Assembly (NCBI GenBank): GCA_905250025.1
Contig: CAJNOJ010000172.1
Span: 1 to 64,000, forward strand
Source of the DNA: Adineta ricciae
Taxonomy: Eukaryota > Rotifera > Eurotatoria > Adinetida > Adinetidae
Direction of reading: 5' to 3'
DNA: 64,000 nt
Part shown: piece by piece, positions 22,299-32,967 of the stretch
How the letters are laid out: every line of letters starts with the position of its first letter
Numbering within the stretch: the first letter of the stretch is position 1
The notes under the pieces: model-generated
The model's database searches: none
What the model was told of the DNA's origin: nothing
Seen by the model: the letters and a program-made list of their open reading frames with translations, nothing else
Translations under genes and position numbers: made by a program

Positions 22299-22850
22299 AT
22301 GGCATCAAACGAGAAAATCACAGTGAGAAGTTTTGAAATTAATAGTTCATATCAATATGATTGTCGTTTTTAGGTCTTGAATATGCTTATCCAAAACACC
22401 GCATCATCCAACGAACTGATCCAGTACTATACGGAACGCATCCGAATCTAAGTCAAAGAACGCCGTTTTGAAGGTATGTGGCGTGTTAGTCTTGATTGAG
22501 TGTCAACTCTAAAAGTTAAATTTAGACCTGTTATCCGATGTTAACGTGTTGGAAACATTCCCAGATTATTGTGGCTCGGTCGGTTCCGACCGGTTCAGTT
22601 CACTTTCCGACGACTTCCTTGCCGCCGGAAGTTCAAACGAAGTTTCCAGTTACCTCATTCGACTAATGACACTGGTGTACGTGCGCTTTCTGTTTTGTTA
22701 AGGGTATCAACTATTCATCTTGATATGAACAAGGTCAAGAGATTGATCTACCAGAGACTAGCACATAGCTGTAAGTTATCTTTCTTTCTGCGTAACAGAT
22801 TAAAAATATATTCTTTATTTAGTTGACGATCACCTGACTCAATCCGTTCA
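22299..22850 (+). pseudogene. Small TATA-driven gene interrupted by MITEs
   Basis: The ATG at 22299 starts MASNEKIT, followed by a GTGAGAAG...TTTTTAG intron. The next exon encodes VLNMLIQNTASSNELIQYY, then TERIRI and a TAA where the frame would continue VKERRFE. The next exon, DLLSDVNVLETF, runs straight into a MITE terminus (CCCAGATTATTG, 22560). Downstream of that element coding-like pieces resume (DMNKVKRLIYQRLAHS, then DDHLTQSVQLLNIT), up to a second MITE at 22865. The helical, coiled-coil-like pieces and the perfect TATA box say this was a gene. The in-frame stop and two insertions say it is now dead or heavily rearranged. I do not recognise the family. Confidence 0.5.
22560..22690 (-). 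mobile_element. CCCAGG-type MITE, one end only
   Basis: The sequence from CCCAGATTATTGTGGCTCGG through GACTTCCTTGCCGCCGGAAG to AAGTTTCCAGTTACC matches, in reverse orientation, the right half of the full-length copy at 61167-61444. The opposite terminus is missing. Confidence 0.7.
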
Positions 22851-22864
22851 GTTGCTCAACATCA

Positions 22865-23086
22865 CCCAGGTCAAAAAATCTGATCGGATTCCTGGAAACG
22901 GAATTGCATTGGAATCCGACTAGAAAAATTCCATCGGTTGTTGCAAATTTTATGAGCGATCTTTTTAGCTATGTTCTATGATGACCCCTAGAAAATCCAG
23001 GAAATCCATGCTTCGGATCCGTCGAATTCCTGTAGGATCTGATAAAATCCTATATTGGATCCGAGTATGGGGTTGTTCGACCTGGG
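22865..23086 (+). mobile_element. CCCAGG-type MITE, complete, 222 bp
   Basis: It begins CCCAGGTC and ends GACCTGGG, a perfect 8-bp terminal inverted repeat, and is flanked on both sides by CA (target-site duplication of 2 bp). The interior is made of degenerate GGATTCC/GGAATCC-like repeats (CTGATCGGATTCCTGG, TCCGTCGAATTCCTG) with no coding capacity. It shares its 3' half with the short copy at 56071. Confidence 0.8.
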
Positions 23087-23484
23087 CATTGACCAAGCGA
23101 AATCTAAAATAGAAAAATTAATTAGAAGTAATTTTGTAGATATTCTCTGATGTGTTCGCAGCGATGAATTTGTTTTTCAGTGGATAAAGCGAAGATTTCG
23201 TCGACAAAATGAAGCAATACAATGGGCAGCGTCAGTGGTGCAGGTGTTTTCCGATGGTCTTTGTTTTTCTCTTTTGTTTCCATGTTTGCTATGTATCGGT
23301 TGGATTTAATTTTGTAGTATTTTCAATCATTTGTAAATACAGTGATTTTATCATTGAGATAATGATACAACAGAGTAATTGACTCATAGAAAACAATTTC
23401 GGTTTTGTATTATATATATCAATTGAAAAGAAACAAACAAAAAACAGAAGAAATAAATAATAAACCTTTTAGTCTGAACGTGTA
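23087..23484. other. Intergenic
   Basis: A TTTTTCAG acceptor followed by a short open stretch at about 23180-23240 may be one more exon of the broken upstream gene. Otherwise nothing is seen. Confidence 0.35.
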
Positions 23485-24696
23485 CTATAGTTGATCAACA
23501 TTTTCAAATAAAGAACCAAATGCATTGTGCAAATCATCATAATAGATTTGCCGGATTTCTTTTACGGTATGTTCACCAAGTACAAGAAGATTGATTAGAA
23601 TTGTTGACGAGAATTGATTTTGTATCTCTTGTTTAATTTTTTCCATATCAACTTTCGCATCAAGATTATCTGGATTTTTCGGTCTTTTCCAATTTCGTAT
23701 TCGTGCTAATCGTTCAATTTCCTTTCCATCAGGTTCTTCATATTTTTCTAAGAAGAATTTATGAGAATCTTTTATTTTACATAGAAGTTCTCCTTTAAAA
23801 TAAGATTCGAATAAGTTTGTCAATTGGTGTGCACTGCTGAATGTATGAAAATACTTTCTTCGATCATCTTGCTTAAGTTGTTGTTCAGCTGTTTCATAGA
23901 CAAAAAGATATTTTCCATCATTGAAATATAAAGCTTCAAATGGAATGGAAGAGTCGAAATCACAAATAAGAACACGACATTGTTCAATTAAACTTAATGT
24001 ATTTGTTTGTTGAACTGAAATGATATTTTTCGAATTGAATAATTCATTCGCGTGTTTTCGTTCTAAATCACTCAAATTAAATAAAGGATTATCAGAATTA
24101 TCATTCGATGGATATGTCAAAGGATGTAGTTTGATTGCGTATTCAAATGGAAATGATAAAATAAGTTGAATAATTTCAGAATTTGATAAGAGACTAAAAG
24201 GTGCTTGTTCTGATGAAAAACTTGGACAAATAAGAATTTCATGCCTTTGATTCACTGTGGAATGTTTTGTACGAATGTAATTCGTAAATGTAATTGGTAA
24301 TCGATGTGAATTTTGATGAGCACAACTCTGACATCCATACATACAATGACCTGTTGAATAGACATCGATTATCCATGGAATATGATTTTGTATCATACGA
24401 AAGAAATCATATTGTAATTGTCCAAATGAATAATTAATTGAAGCAGTGAGAAGAATGATTATTTCATGTTGTTTTTCTTGTTGATGAAGAGCTTCGCGAA
24501 GAATTGTATCAACGGCGAATTCGTAGACGAATATATTTTTGAATTTCGAAAAATAATTTTGCAATAATCGTTGAGCTGGATTCCATTTATAAACAAATAT
24601 ATAAACATCAGCAAATGAAGCAAACGAGAGAATCAATTCTACGTGAGCATAATTTGTATGATAAGGTACGAAAAATACCAGATTATTTGACATCAA
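23485..24696 (-). CDS. CDP-glycerol glycerophosphotransferase-like protein, intronless
   Basis: A 403-residue single-exon protein with the layout of GT-B CDP-glycerol/polyol-phosphate transferases of the TagF/TagB type, which in bacteria build wall teichoic acids. Supporting motifs are the N-terminal Rossmann-like YAHVELILSFASFADVYIFVY, then YAIKLHPLTYPS corresponding to the conserved KLHP loop, and CRVLICDFDSSIPFEALYFNDGKYLFVYE corresponding in order to the nucleotide-binding D-Y-S-S...F-E...K-P-I-x-Y segment. The C-terminal 100 residues are helical and lack the bacterial signature. There is no signal peptide or TM helix, so it is probably cytosolic. The absence of introns in a genome of short-intron genes, plus the bacterial family, suggests horizontal acquisition. 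The substrate in an animal is unknown. Confidence 0.55.
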   Translation of the reverse strand: MMSNNLVFFVPYHTNYAHVELILSFASFADVYIFVYKWNPAQRLLQNYFSKFKNIFVYEFAVDTILREALHQQEKQHEIIILLTASINYSFGQLQYDFFRMIQNHIPWIIDVYSTGHCMYGCQSCAHQNSHRLPITFTNYIRTKHSTVNQRHEILICPSFSSEQAPFSLLSNSEIIQLILSFPFEYAIKLHPLTYPSNDNSDNPLFNLSDLERKHANELFNSKNIISVQQTNTLSLIEQCRVLICDFDSSIPFEALYFNDGKYLFVYETAEQQLKQDDRRKYFHTFSSAHQLTNLFESYFKGELLCKIKDSHKFFLEKYEEPDGKEIERLARIRNWKRPKNPDNLDAKVDMEKIKQEIQNQFSSTILINLLVLGEHTVKEIRQIYYDDLHNAFGSLFENVDQL

Positions 24697-25413
24697 AAGT
24701 CGTTCTTGACATAAACTAATGAAAAAATGTATTAAGCCTTTCTTTTTTCTCGATGATAGCTAATAAACAAATCTAACGTGGATTGTTGTGCCACACGATA
24801 TTTTTCACGTGACAGTCAAGGTCATTATCGTTCTATCGTAAAAAACGGATCAATAGAAAAGCTCGATTCGTAATTTCTATTTCGACATTCAACAAAAGTA
24901 TCAATACAAACTTGTTTGAGATATGTGGATGAAGAAAAAAAAAACAAACTTGTTGCTCTGTTTTGTTTTAGATCAAAATGTAAATGCGTTATATACTCGA
25001 CGAGAAAGAAAAAGAAAGAGAAAAAGAATCCGATGAATCATAAGAGTGTTTTCAATGAAAATGTTAATTTATCTTTTATTTATATGGAAAACATGTGTTA
25101 CAATACACATTAAAAGATATTTTTTTTTGCGAATGAAAATACACACATGTAGACTAACCGAGGTCATTGGAAATGATCAAAGGAATGATAAATATGAATT
25201 ATCTTTATATCGTTGGTCAATATACGATAAGAGTATTTAAGTAAATAACGTCATTTTTTTGTTTCATCAAATGATAAAACTTCGGGAATTGAGAAGAATA
25301 AAAGATTTTCATATTCTTGGAAGTTAGTTTGTTTTGAAACGTGAAAAATATGAATACTCTAACTATGATTTATTAATCTAAAAAACGAAGCATTCTAAAC
25401 ACATTAAAATGTC
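24697..25413. other. Intergenic
   Basis: AT-rich sequence between the start of the transferase-like gene and the stop of the ATPase gene. No feature is supported. Confidence 0.4.
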
Positions 25414-28400
25414 TTAATAAGAAGTTTCTTGATCAATAAATGATCCCGGAAATTTTCGAATTAATAATTTTCTCCATTCATCATAAACAAAAACAAGTAA
25501 AGTGAATGGTAATGGTAAGAACCACCAATGTAATCTAAAAAATATCTTAACAATTGAAAATTTTCTCAAAAGAAAAAAAAACAATATACTTTAAAGGATA
25601 CATCATGAGACCACGATTAACATATGGAGTATATGAAATGATAATTGCTAAAACAGTTTCAAAAATAATACTCATATTTAATACTTGATTTCTAAAAAAA
25701 AAGATTTTCTATAAGAAGAATTTTATTTAGATAATTCGAATAACATACGACATTCCTTGATGAAAAAGAGAATTTCGCCGAGATTTACAACATAACAGAA
25801 CAGTCCATTGAACAATAACAACAGTAACAAAGAAAGCTGTGTGACATGTATCTTCCAATGCTTTACGTTGTTCATAAGACTGAAGAAAAATCAAAGAAAT
25901 TATTTACTATAGAAGAAAAGAAAGTGAAATCAAACCCATTCTTGTCCATAAGAATCTTCTAAATCATTAACCGCTCTTGAATCCCATGATTTTCGTAATC
26001 CTAATAATCTTGAAGGTAGAAATCCATTTTCTGCCATAACAACTGTATAAACAAAGAATCCTCCACCCGCTTGAATCATTCCTAATTGCCCATAACTCAT
26101 CCAAATTAATCGATCTGTAGCTAAATGTTCACGTTTGGCGTCTCTTGGTGGACGTTGCATAATATCTGATTCCGCTCTTTCGTAGGCTAATGAAATAGCA
26201 GGAAACATATCCGTACCCAAATCAATACATAAAATTGCAATTGTTCCTAAAAAGAAAAGAAAACTGAAGTGTAAGTTTGAACACAAAAATGAAGTACATG
26301 CCTAATGGTAAAGGAATTTCAGCGATCATATAAAACAAAAATGGAGCTAATTCGGGAATTTTCGATGATAATGTGTAACAAATAGATTTTTTCAGATTAT
26401 CAAAAATTAATCTTCCTTCTTCAATTCCGGTGATGATCGATGCAAAATTATCATCCAATAGAATCATATCTGATGCTTGTTTACTCACATCTGATCCTGT
26501 AATTCCCATTGCAATTCCAATATCCGCTTTTTTCAATGCTGGTGAATCATTCACTCCATCGCCAGTCACAGCAACAATTTCTCCTAACCTCTGACAACTT
26601 TCCACAATAATCAACTTTTGCTGAGGACTTGTCCGTGCAAAGACCACTTCTTCATGAGATTTGATAACTTCATCTAATTGATCTTTAGTTAAATTTTTCA
26701 GTGCATTTCCATGAATAACACACGCTTTTGTTGTTGTATCATTGATATTTTCTAACAGTTTCTCTGTTGGACTTTGATCTGTAATAATTCCTGTGGCTCG
26801 AGCAATCGCAGCTGCAGTTAATGGATGATCACCTGTAACCATCAAAATTCGAATACCAGCCGATCGACATTTACTTACAGCTTGTGCAACGTTTACGCGT
26901 GGTGGATCAATTAAAGAAATTAAACCTAAAAATCTGAGACCAGTAGTTGGAAAATTGAAATTTTCATAATATGGATTAACATGAAAATTAATTGTATCAC
27001 AATCGAATGGAAAGTCTCGAGGATATTGATTTAATGGTAAACGATAATCAGCAAATGCTAAAACACGTTCGCCAAGATTACCTAAAATAAAAAAAAAGTT
27101 GTCTTGATTATTCTTTTACAAATGAAATCATTTTTACTTAATTCTTTGAATGCTTTTTCATATTCTTTTTTCCAATAATCATTAAAACCGATTTCCGAGC
27201 CATCAACAAATATTGTTGAGCAATTTTTGAGGATTTTTTCTGGTGCACCTTTCATAACAAGTAAATATCGATCATCATTATCATTTGTCGAATGAATTGA
27301 AAATTGATAACGATTTGATGAAGAAAATTGAACTTCACAAATCTTTGGATTTATTGTTCGATATGTTGACACACTTCCGACCTAAAATTCATCAATATTT
27401 CTTTCAAATACGATCTAATTCTTTACAAAAAATTACTTACAGTTGCTTCCATACATTTCAGAATGGCTGTTTCACTTGCATCACCTTCACTTTGTCGTTG
27501 TAAAATTGGTTTAGTAAGATTGTCTGGATCATCTTTAAATATTGCTGTATTACATAACATTGCACAACGTGTTAACGCTTTCCAACAATGAGAAAATCTT
27601 GTATAATTTGATTCTAAATCAAATGAACATATTGAATTCACAGCTTTCAATATTCAAATTCGTTTACTCGATTGAAAAGCTTCGACATCTGCATCAATAA
27701 TATGGTTATCAAACCACATATGAGCAACAGTCATTTGATTTTGTGTCAATGTTCCTGTTTTATCTGAACAAATGATTGTTGTTGACCCAAGAGTTTCGAT
27801 TCCTTCCAAATTTCTTACAAAACAATTTTTCCGTGCCATTCGTTGTGCTGTTAATGTTAAACAAACCTTTAAATTACAAACGATAACCTAATCTTCTCTC
27901 AAAGAAAATGACTCACAGTAACAGTGGCTAGAAGACCTAAAAATAAAAGAAAACAAAATTTGTTGGAGAAATCGAAAATAAAAGTTCGAACCTTCAGGAA
28001 CTTGAGCGACGATCACACTGATAAGAAAAACGACGGCTTCAACGTATGTATAGCCAAGTGAAAGAGAACAGATACAAAAGATCACACCAACAACAACGGC
28101 AATGATCGTTATGATACGAATGAAATGATTGATTTCAGTTGCAATTGGAGTTTTACCCGATTCAACACCTACAAACGAAATTCTTTAAATAAAATTTCGA
28201 AGATTTTCTTCTCAATCAAACCCGCAGTTAAATTTGCAATTCTTCCAATGAATGTTTTGTCACCAGTACGAATAACAACACCAATGCATGAACCTAAATA
28301 GAATCCAAGATAAAAGCTTTAATGAATACCAATCAAACCTTCGACAGCAAATGTTCCAAAAAAAGCTAAATTTCTTGTTTCTAAAGGATCTTCATTTGTA

Positions 28401-29361
28401 TATTCAGTTCCACGTGATTGTGGTTCAGATTCTCCAGTTAACGAAGAATTATCAACTTTGAGACCATGCGCACGAATTATTCGAATATCAGCTGGAATTC
28501 GATTGCCACGATGAACTTCCACAATATCTAAAATAAAATTATTTTTCAATGATCTTTTCATTGAAAACTTCAATCTTTTACCTCCGACAACGATATCTTC
28601 AGGATTAATGTTTCTCGATCTTCCATGTCGAACAACACAAGCTTTGTTAAAACGAAAAGGTCAATTCAAATTTCACTCAATCTCGATAGAAACCTGCTTG
28701 TGGAACTAAATATTTGAACGATTCCATAATTTTCGAACTTTTCGCTTGTTGATGATATGAAAAGAATCCCGTAATAATAATTACGCTTGCTAGGGCAATT
28801 CCTAAATACATCTAAACAGAGATGTTTACTTGAAGAAAAGAAAATTAAGAGTTAAAATACAAACATTATCATATTGCGGATCTTCTAATGTATACAATTC
28901 CAAAAAATGTGCAATAAAACAAAGAAAAGCGCCAACCCAGAGAAGCATCGCAAAACCACCGAACATATTTTTGGCTAAACGAACTATTTCAGGAGTTGTT
29001 CGAGCTGGTGTTAAATCATTTGGACCATCCCGTTCAAGAAGCACTGCTGCTCGTTCTTCTGTAAGGCCCTACAAAGAAAAAAAACAATGTCAACATCAAA
29101 TAAATCCAAATGAAATGTTTTACCATTGCAGGACTTGTTCCATATCTTCGATAAACCTCACCAATGGAAATTTTATGTTCGTCCTTCAAAAGACGAAAGT
29201 CACTTTGATATTTCTTGAGAATATTTCGAAACATACCAATTCAATTTCATTTTTCAATGCTTCCAAATTATCTCGTGCAGCTGGTTTTTTATCACGAAAC
29301 TAAAAAAGTCGATTTATTTTCTCGAAAACTTGTCACAAGCGTTTTCTTTTTCTTTTACCAT
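25414..29361 (-). CDS. ATP1A: Na+/K+-ATPase alpha subunit (P-type ATPase, P2C)
   Basis: The catalytic subunit of the sodium pump, split into many short-intron exons. The start ATG (29361-29359) is separated from the rest by a 59-nt intron: M, then [20 protein letters not shown]. The order is: actuator domain with [13 protein letters not shown]; the phosphorylation site [20 protein letters not shown]; nucleotide-binding KGAPEKIL; hinge [19 protein letters not shown]; then TM5-10 with [35 protein letters not shown] and [11 protein letters not shown]. It ends [14 protein letters not shown], like the conserved ETYY terminus. An apparent in-frame TGA at 27654 lies inside a 54-nt intron (27667-27614, GTAAACG...GATTTAG). 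The gene therefore appears complete. The TM5 sequence [11 protein letters not shown] in place of SNIPEITPFLL is a modest divergence near the ion site. Confidence 0.93.
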
Positions 29362-31315
29362 AATTTGAACTTGTATTGCGTTTGACTAGAGAAATACGGG
29401 CTATCGATTTTGCATTAACAGTAGAATTAAAATCGATCAAGCATAGCTGTCAACTGAAAGAAAAGATAAAAAAAAATATACCTTTCAGTCGAGGGAATAA
29501 TGCAGTCAAATATCTTACCTGTATGATCAATATGATGTATTTTTTGTCTTCTTCTTACGAAGGAGAAATAACGTGATAGATATTCTTTTCTTTCCTTTTT
29601 CTTTTATATGAAAAAAGTCAATTTCAATAAATATGTGGCTTCTTTCTCATCCTGTACTAATTCGTTTGTGAAGTTATTATCTATATGAGAATACTTGATC
29701 AAATATTGATTTTAAAAAGAGAATATTTGGTCGACTTTAACTTGATCATGAAAAACGAAAAGAAATTGACGTCAATGACATTTCCTCTAATGAATTGATT
29801 CTTGTTTTGGAAGTGAAGCGAATAGAAATGTGAATTGTACATCTCAATTAAAGTGCAAATACAAACGTTAAAGTATTACACAGTTCTTTCCTTTAAATAA
29901 AGAGAAAAAAGAGCAATGGATGGATCACTGATAAAGAAAAAGTACGAAACAAGTTCGTAGACCAATATTGACAGCAAGAACACACAATTACTGGATAGCA
30001 CCGTTCAGGTACATAAAAAAATTATGTAGTCGCATTTGATTCATTATAATCGTCTTTATTTTTACATCATTTTAATTGTTTAGTGTAGAGAAAAGTTGCA
30101 TATCGGTTTCTGAAAACTCCTTGCATCGTGAATTCACCTAATGGATGCTGTACAGGCAAAGATGGATCCTAACTTTCAAATTCTAATAACTTGATCTTCG
30201 ACAAACTAAGATTTTATATTCAGAATCATTGTATAGAATACATCGCAAGCACAATTCTATATTTAAAAAAGCATTTCTCAGCTAAATTTCACTTGAAGAA
30301 CGTTATACAGCGAAAAACTGACCATAAAGTCACTGAAGGGGATGTGACGGCACCATTGGTCATCGTTTCTTTTCCCATCTCTACTGATGATTTTCGGGCG
30401 TTCAAAGCTCTAAGGCATTACATTGATCATATTTCTTTATATTTTTCGTATCGAGAAAAAAGGTCTACTTTGCACATCGATTAGACCATCTCAGGGCATA
30501 CAAATCAGACTTGACTGAGAAAATTACAGCATACAGATTAATCTTCAAAATCAAAAGAGCTCTAGGTAAGAGAACAATATTTAACCCATCCACTTTCCCA
30601 TTCACAGTCTCACACAGTGTAGTGCATATAAGATAAAGTTGAAGATAAATACTGCGCGGTGAACAAAACCGTGTGTCAATAACGACATCTGTGATCAATT
30701 GTCGTGTAAGAAGTTGAAGAAGAGACTGTCGAAATTGAACTAGGAATGACGGAGACATAATTCAGATATAATTTATGAGAGAGAGAGGACAATCGCTTTT
30801 ATTTCATTCCCTTTTGTTTATCCAGTGTTCAACACAGTTTAAATGTGCTATAAACAGGTATCGTTAGTTTTAAGATGCTCGTATTCTGAATCCCAAAAAG
30901 CCAGTTATATAATACATAACAAAGTCTTAGAGGAAGAAGATGAAGTATGTGTTATGGAATATTCTATGTCACATTCCATAAGGAATTATTCAGTGTGTTT
31001 TCTTTCGTTCTCTTATACGTATACATATGTTTCGTCCGTTCTTCTGACCTCGATGTATATTCTATTGATCTTTTCCTATGACTCACATATGCAAGTGATA
31101 GTACAGGTATTTTTCAAGATAATCATATCGGAAATATCCGTCGGTCAGATATAGATAAATACGGACTACAGTTGCGTAATGTGGGTGTGCCTCTTTTTCT
31201 TAACAACATTTGTTATTCGTTATTAAACAATAAAGTTTCTTACGTCGGTAAAACGGATCTAACAGTGAGGATTTTAAACAAAACTGCAGTTTTCCATTAT
31301 TTTATTCTCCTTTAG
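29362..31315. other. Gene-free region with a diverged repeat copy
   Basis: No gene is recognised. 29580-29880 is one arm of a diverged direct repeat (see separate entry). The remaining frames, such as 30191-30484 and 30465-30758, have no domain features. Confidence 0.4.
29580..29880 (+). repeat. Diverged direct repeat, copy 1 (copy 2 at 31741-32045)
   Basis: Shared tracts include GTTTTGGAAGTGAAGCGAA, TTATTATCTAT and CACTTGATCA/TACTTGATCA in the same order and spacing. I judge the similarity at about three quarters by eye. The two copies lie about 2.1 kb apart in the same orientation. Neither has coding capacity. Confidence 0.65.
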
Positions 31316-31554
31316 AACAAAAGCCAGGTGATGATCTCTTCGACGAAAACGAGTCACTGCGGGCCAAAGTGAAACAGTTAGATGATCAACTGGAAGTTAA
31401 AGAATCGCTCATTGTCAAGTTGACCAATGATCTAAAGACTTTAGCCGAACGGGTGGAGTCATAAGAAAAGAAAATTTTGGAATTACTAGCAAAGATCGAT
31501 TACGAGCGAGAATTTCGTTTGAACCGATCCGACGATTCTAATTCACCACCTCTT
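31316..31554 (+). pseudogene. Coiled-coil gene remnant cut by a MITE
   Basis: After a good acceptor (CTCCTTTAG) comes a frame with a strong heptad pattern: ENESLRAKVKQLDDQLEVK, then ESLIVKLTNDLKTLAERVES and a TAA. The same frame continues EKKILELLAKIDYEREFRLN to SPPLP, where it meets the MITE end CCCAGA at 31555. The base composition is less AT-rich than its surroundings. One in-frame stop, no start and the insertion indicate a decayed gene. It resembles in style the small helical gene at 22.3 kb, which also ends in a MITE, but I cannot show homology. Confidence 0.5.
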
Positions 31555-31638
31555 CCCAGATCGATCATTCCGGCGACTAGGAAATAGTCGGAAAACGTAC
31601 CTAACCGGCCAGAACCGACCGTGTCATAATAACCTGGG
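31555..31638 (+). mobile_element. CCCAGG-type MITE, internally deleted, 84 bp
   Basis: It starts CCCAGATCGATCATTCCGGC and ends GTCATAATAACCTGGG, with both termini matching the 61167 copy, but almost all of the interior is absent. It is flanked by TT on both sides (2-bp target duplication). Confidence 0.8.
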
Positions 31639-32440
31639 TTCAAAAGAAGTGAAGACTTGACCAATGGCGCAAACAACGTCAATTACTCAAAACTCTATTG
31701 TAATATATTCCATGTTCATTAAACACAATGTCTATATAGAAAACATTATTTTCTTTTTTGTTAACTCATCATATGAAATTCTTTGTCATTTCTGATAAAT
31801 GTGTGGTGTACTTCTCATCTTCTATTAATTCAGTCGTGATAGGTTATTATCTATGTGGGAACACTTGATCATATGTTGATATAAAGGAAGAAAAAGTATA
31901 ATATTCAAAGAAACTCTGTAAGATAAACCATTTTCTATCAATGACTTTTTCTTTGGTGAATTGAATCTCGTTTTGGAAGTGAAGCGAACGCAAATGTTAC
32001 TCGTATATCTCAGTTTAAATAGATACATAAAACATAATCTTTTATACAAGGAATGAAAAAGCAAAACGATCTTTAAATGAATCATTAAGAAAAAGAAATG
32101 CGAAAAACGAAGAGACTTACCATATAGTCGTAATTTTGAATACAAAAGGCATCGTAATTGATTTGGACTGTTGTCGATAAAACAGAATATATAAAAAGCA
32201 TATGGGAAAATCTTTTGTCTTCCCTAATCGACGTTCGTGTTAAGAATAATAAATGACTTTCTGTTGTAAGATTTATATAATCTTCGTATTTTCGTTTCTT
32301 TTTTGTGTATTAACCATAAACAAGAAAGAGGAAAAATTGCATATGGTGGGGAATATGATTTCGTAGCAAAATCATTTATGTTAAAAGCAAATGAATTTGT
32401 GAAAAACTAATATTAACTGACATCACTACTATAGGGGGCT
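31639..32440. other. Noncoding region containing repeat copy 2
   Basis: 31741-32045 is the second copy of the diverged repeat at 29580. Nothing else is recognised. Confidence 0.4.
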
Positions 32441-32790
32441 ATGTGGTCTTTGTGGCCTTGGTGGTCTTGGTGGTTTTGGTGGTCTTGGTGATCTTTTGGA
32501 GAGATGCGCGTAATATATCGTATTGCGATTTATACAAAAAACTAATTCTTTTGTACACAGTCGAGGGTTAAGTGAGTCGCAATGACGAACGTTACTTACT
32601 GATGTCAGGCGACATATCTTCCCTTGCAAATCTTCCTTACATTACCGTCATAGAACTTGCTCGATGTCTTTGTCAGTATAAATTCAACTCTTTATATATC
32701 CATATCTAAATCACGAGTTTTACAGAATTACAAAAAATATCATATCTCACAGACCACCAAGACCACCAAAACCACCAAGACCACAAAGAT
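32441..32790. repeat. Inverted pair of GGTCTTGGTGG minisatellites
   Basis: 32441-32500 is a G/T-rich minisatellite built on GGTCTTGGTGGT and TTTGGTGGTC. 32752-32790 is its near-perfect reverse complement (CCACCAAGACCACCAAAACC). The two arms, roughly 40-60 bases, enclose about 250 bases and could form a large stem-loop. The left arm read on the minus strand would encode a PRPPRPPKPP tract, which I treat as incidental. Confidence 0.75.
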
Positions 32791-32967
32791 CATAATACAG
32801 CTACGGTTACTATAGTCTATCACAAATTTCTTCGCATACAAACTCTCTTATGAAACAAGTGTTAAGCCGTTTTCTTAGCGCAATGCATAAGTATATTGAT
32901 CATTTAATTTTGTCGAAAAATGTCATTAAATTCGAATTTGCCGTAAAATCAAATTCCCCACGAACTC
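32791..32967 (+). repeat. 177-bp direct repeat, copy 1 (copy 2 at 34699-34875)
   Basis: From CATAATACAGCTACGGTTAC to AAATTCCCCACGAACTC the two copies are colinear, without indels and with only a handful of substitutions. Copy 1 follows the GGTCTT minisatellite directly; copy 2 follows a 53-N gap. The gap may therefore hide another minisatellite array. The flanks diverge after AACTC. Confidence 0.85.

Noticed and set aside
27614-27667. Apparent in-frame TGA in the Na+/K+-ATPase gene, first read as a pseudogene or a 24-nt micro-intron
   Set aside because: A normal-sized 54-nt intron (GTAAACG...GATTTAG) removes the stop, keeps the frame and fits the neighbouring intron sizes.
32429-32629. Proline-rich PRPPRPPKPP frame as a protein
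   Set aside because: It is the translation of the GGTCTTGGTGG minisatellite, which is present in inverted form nearby; no gene structure surrounds it.
32752-32790. Short C/A-rich repeats as a CRISPR-like array
   Set aside because: There are no regular unique spacers, and the genome is eukaryotic.
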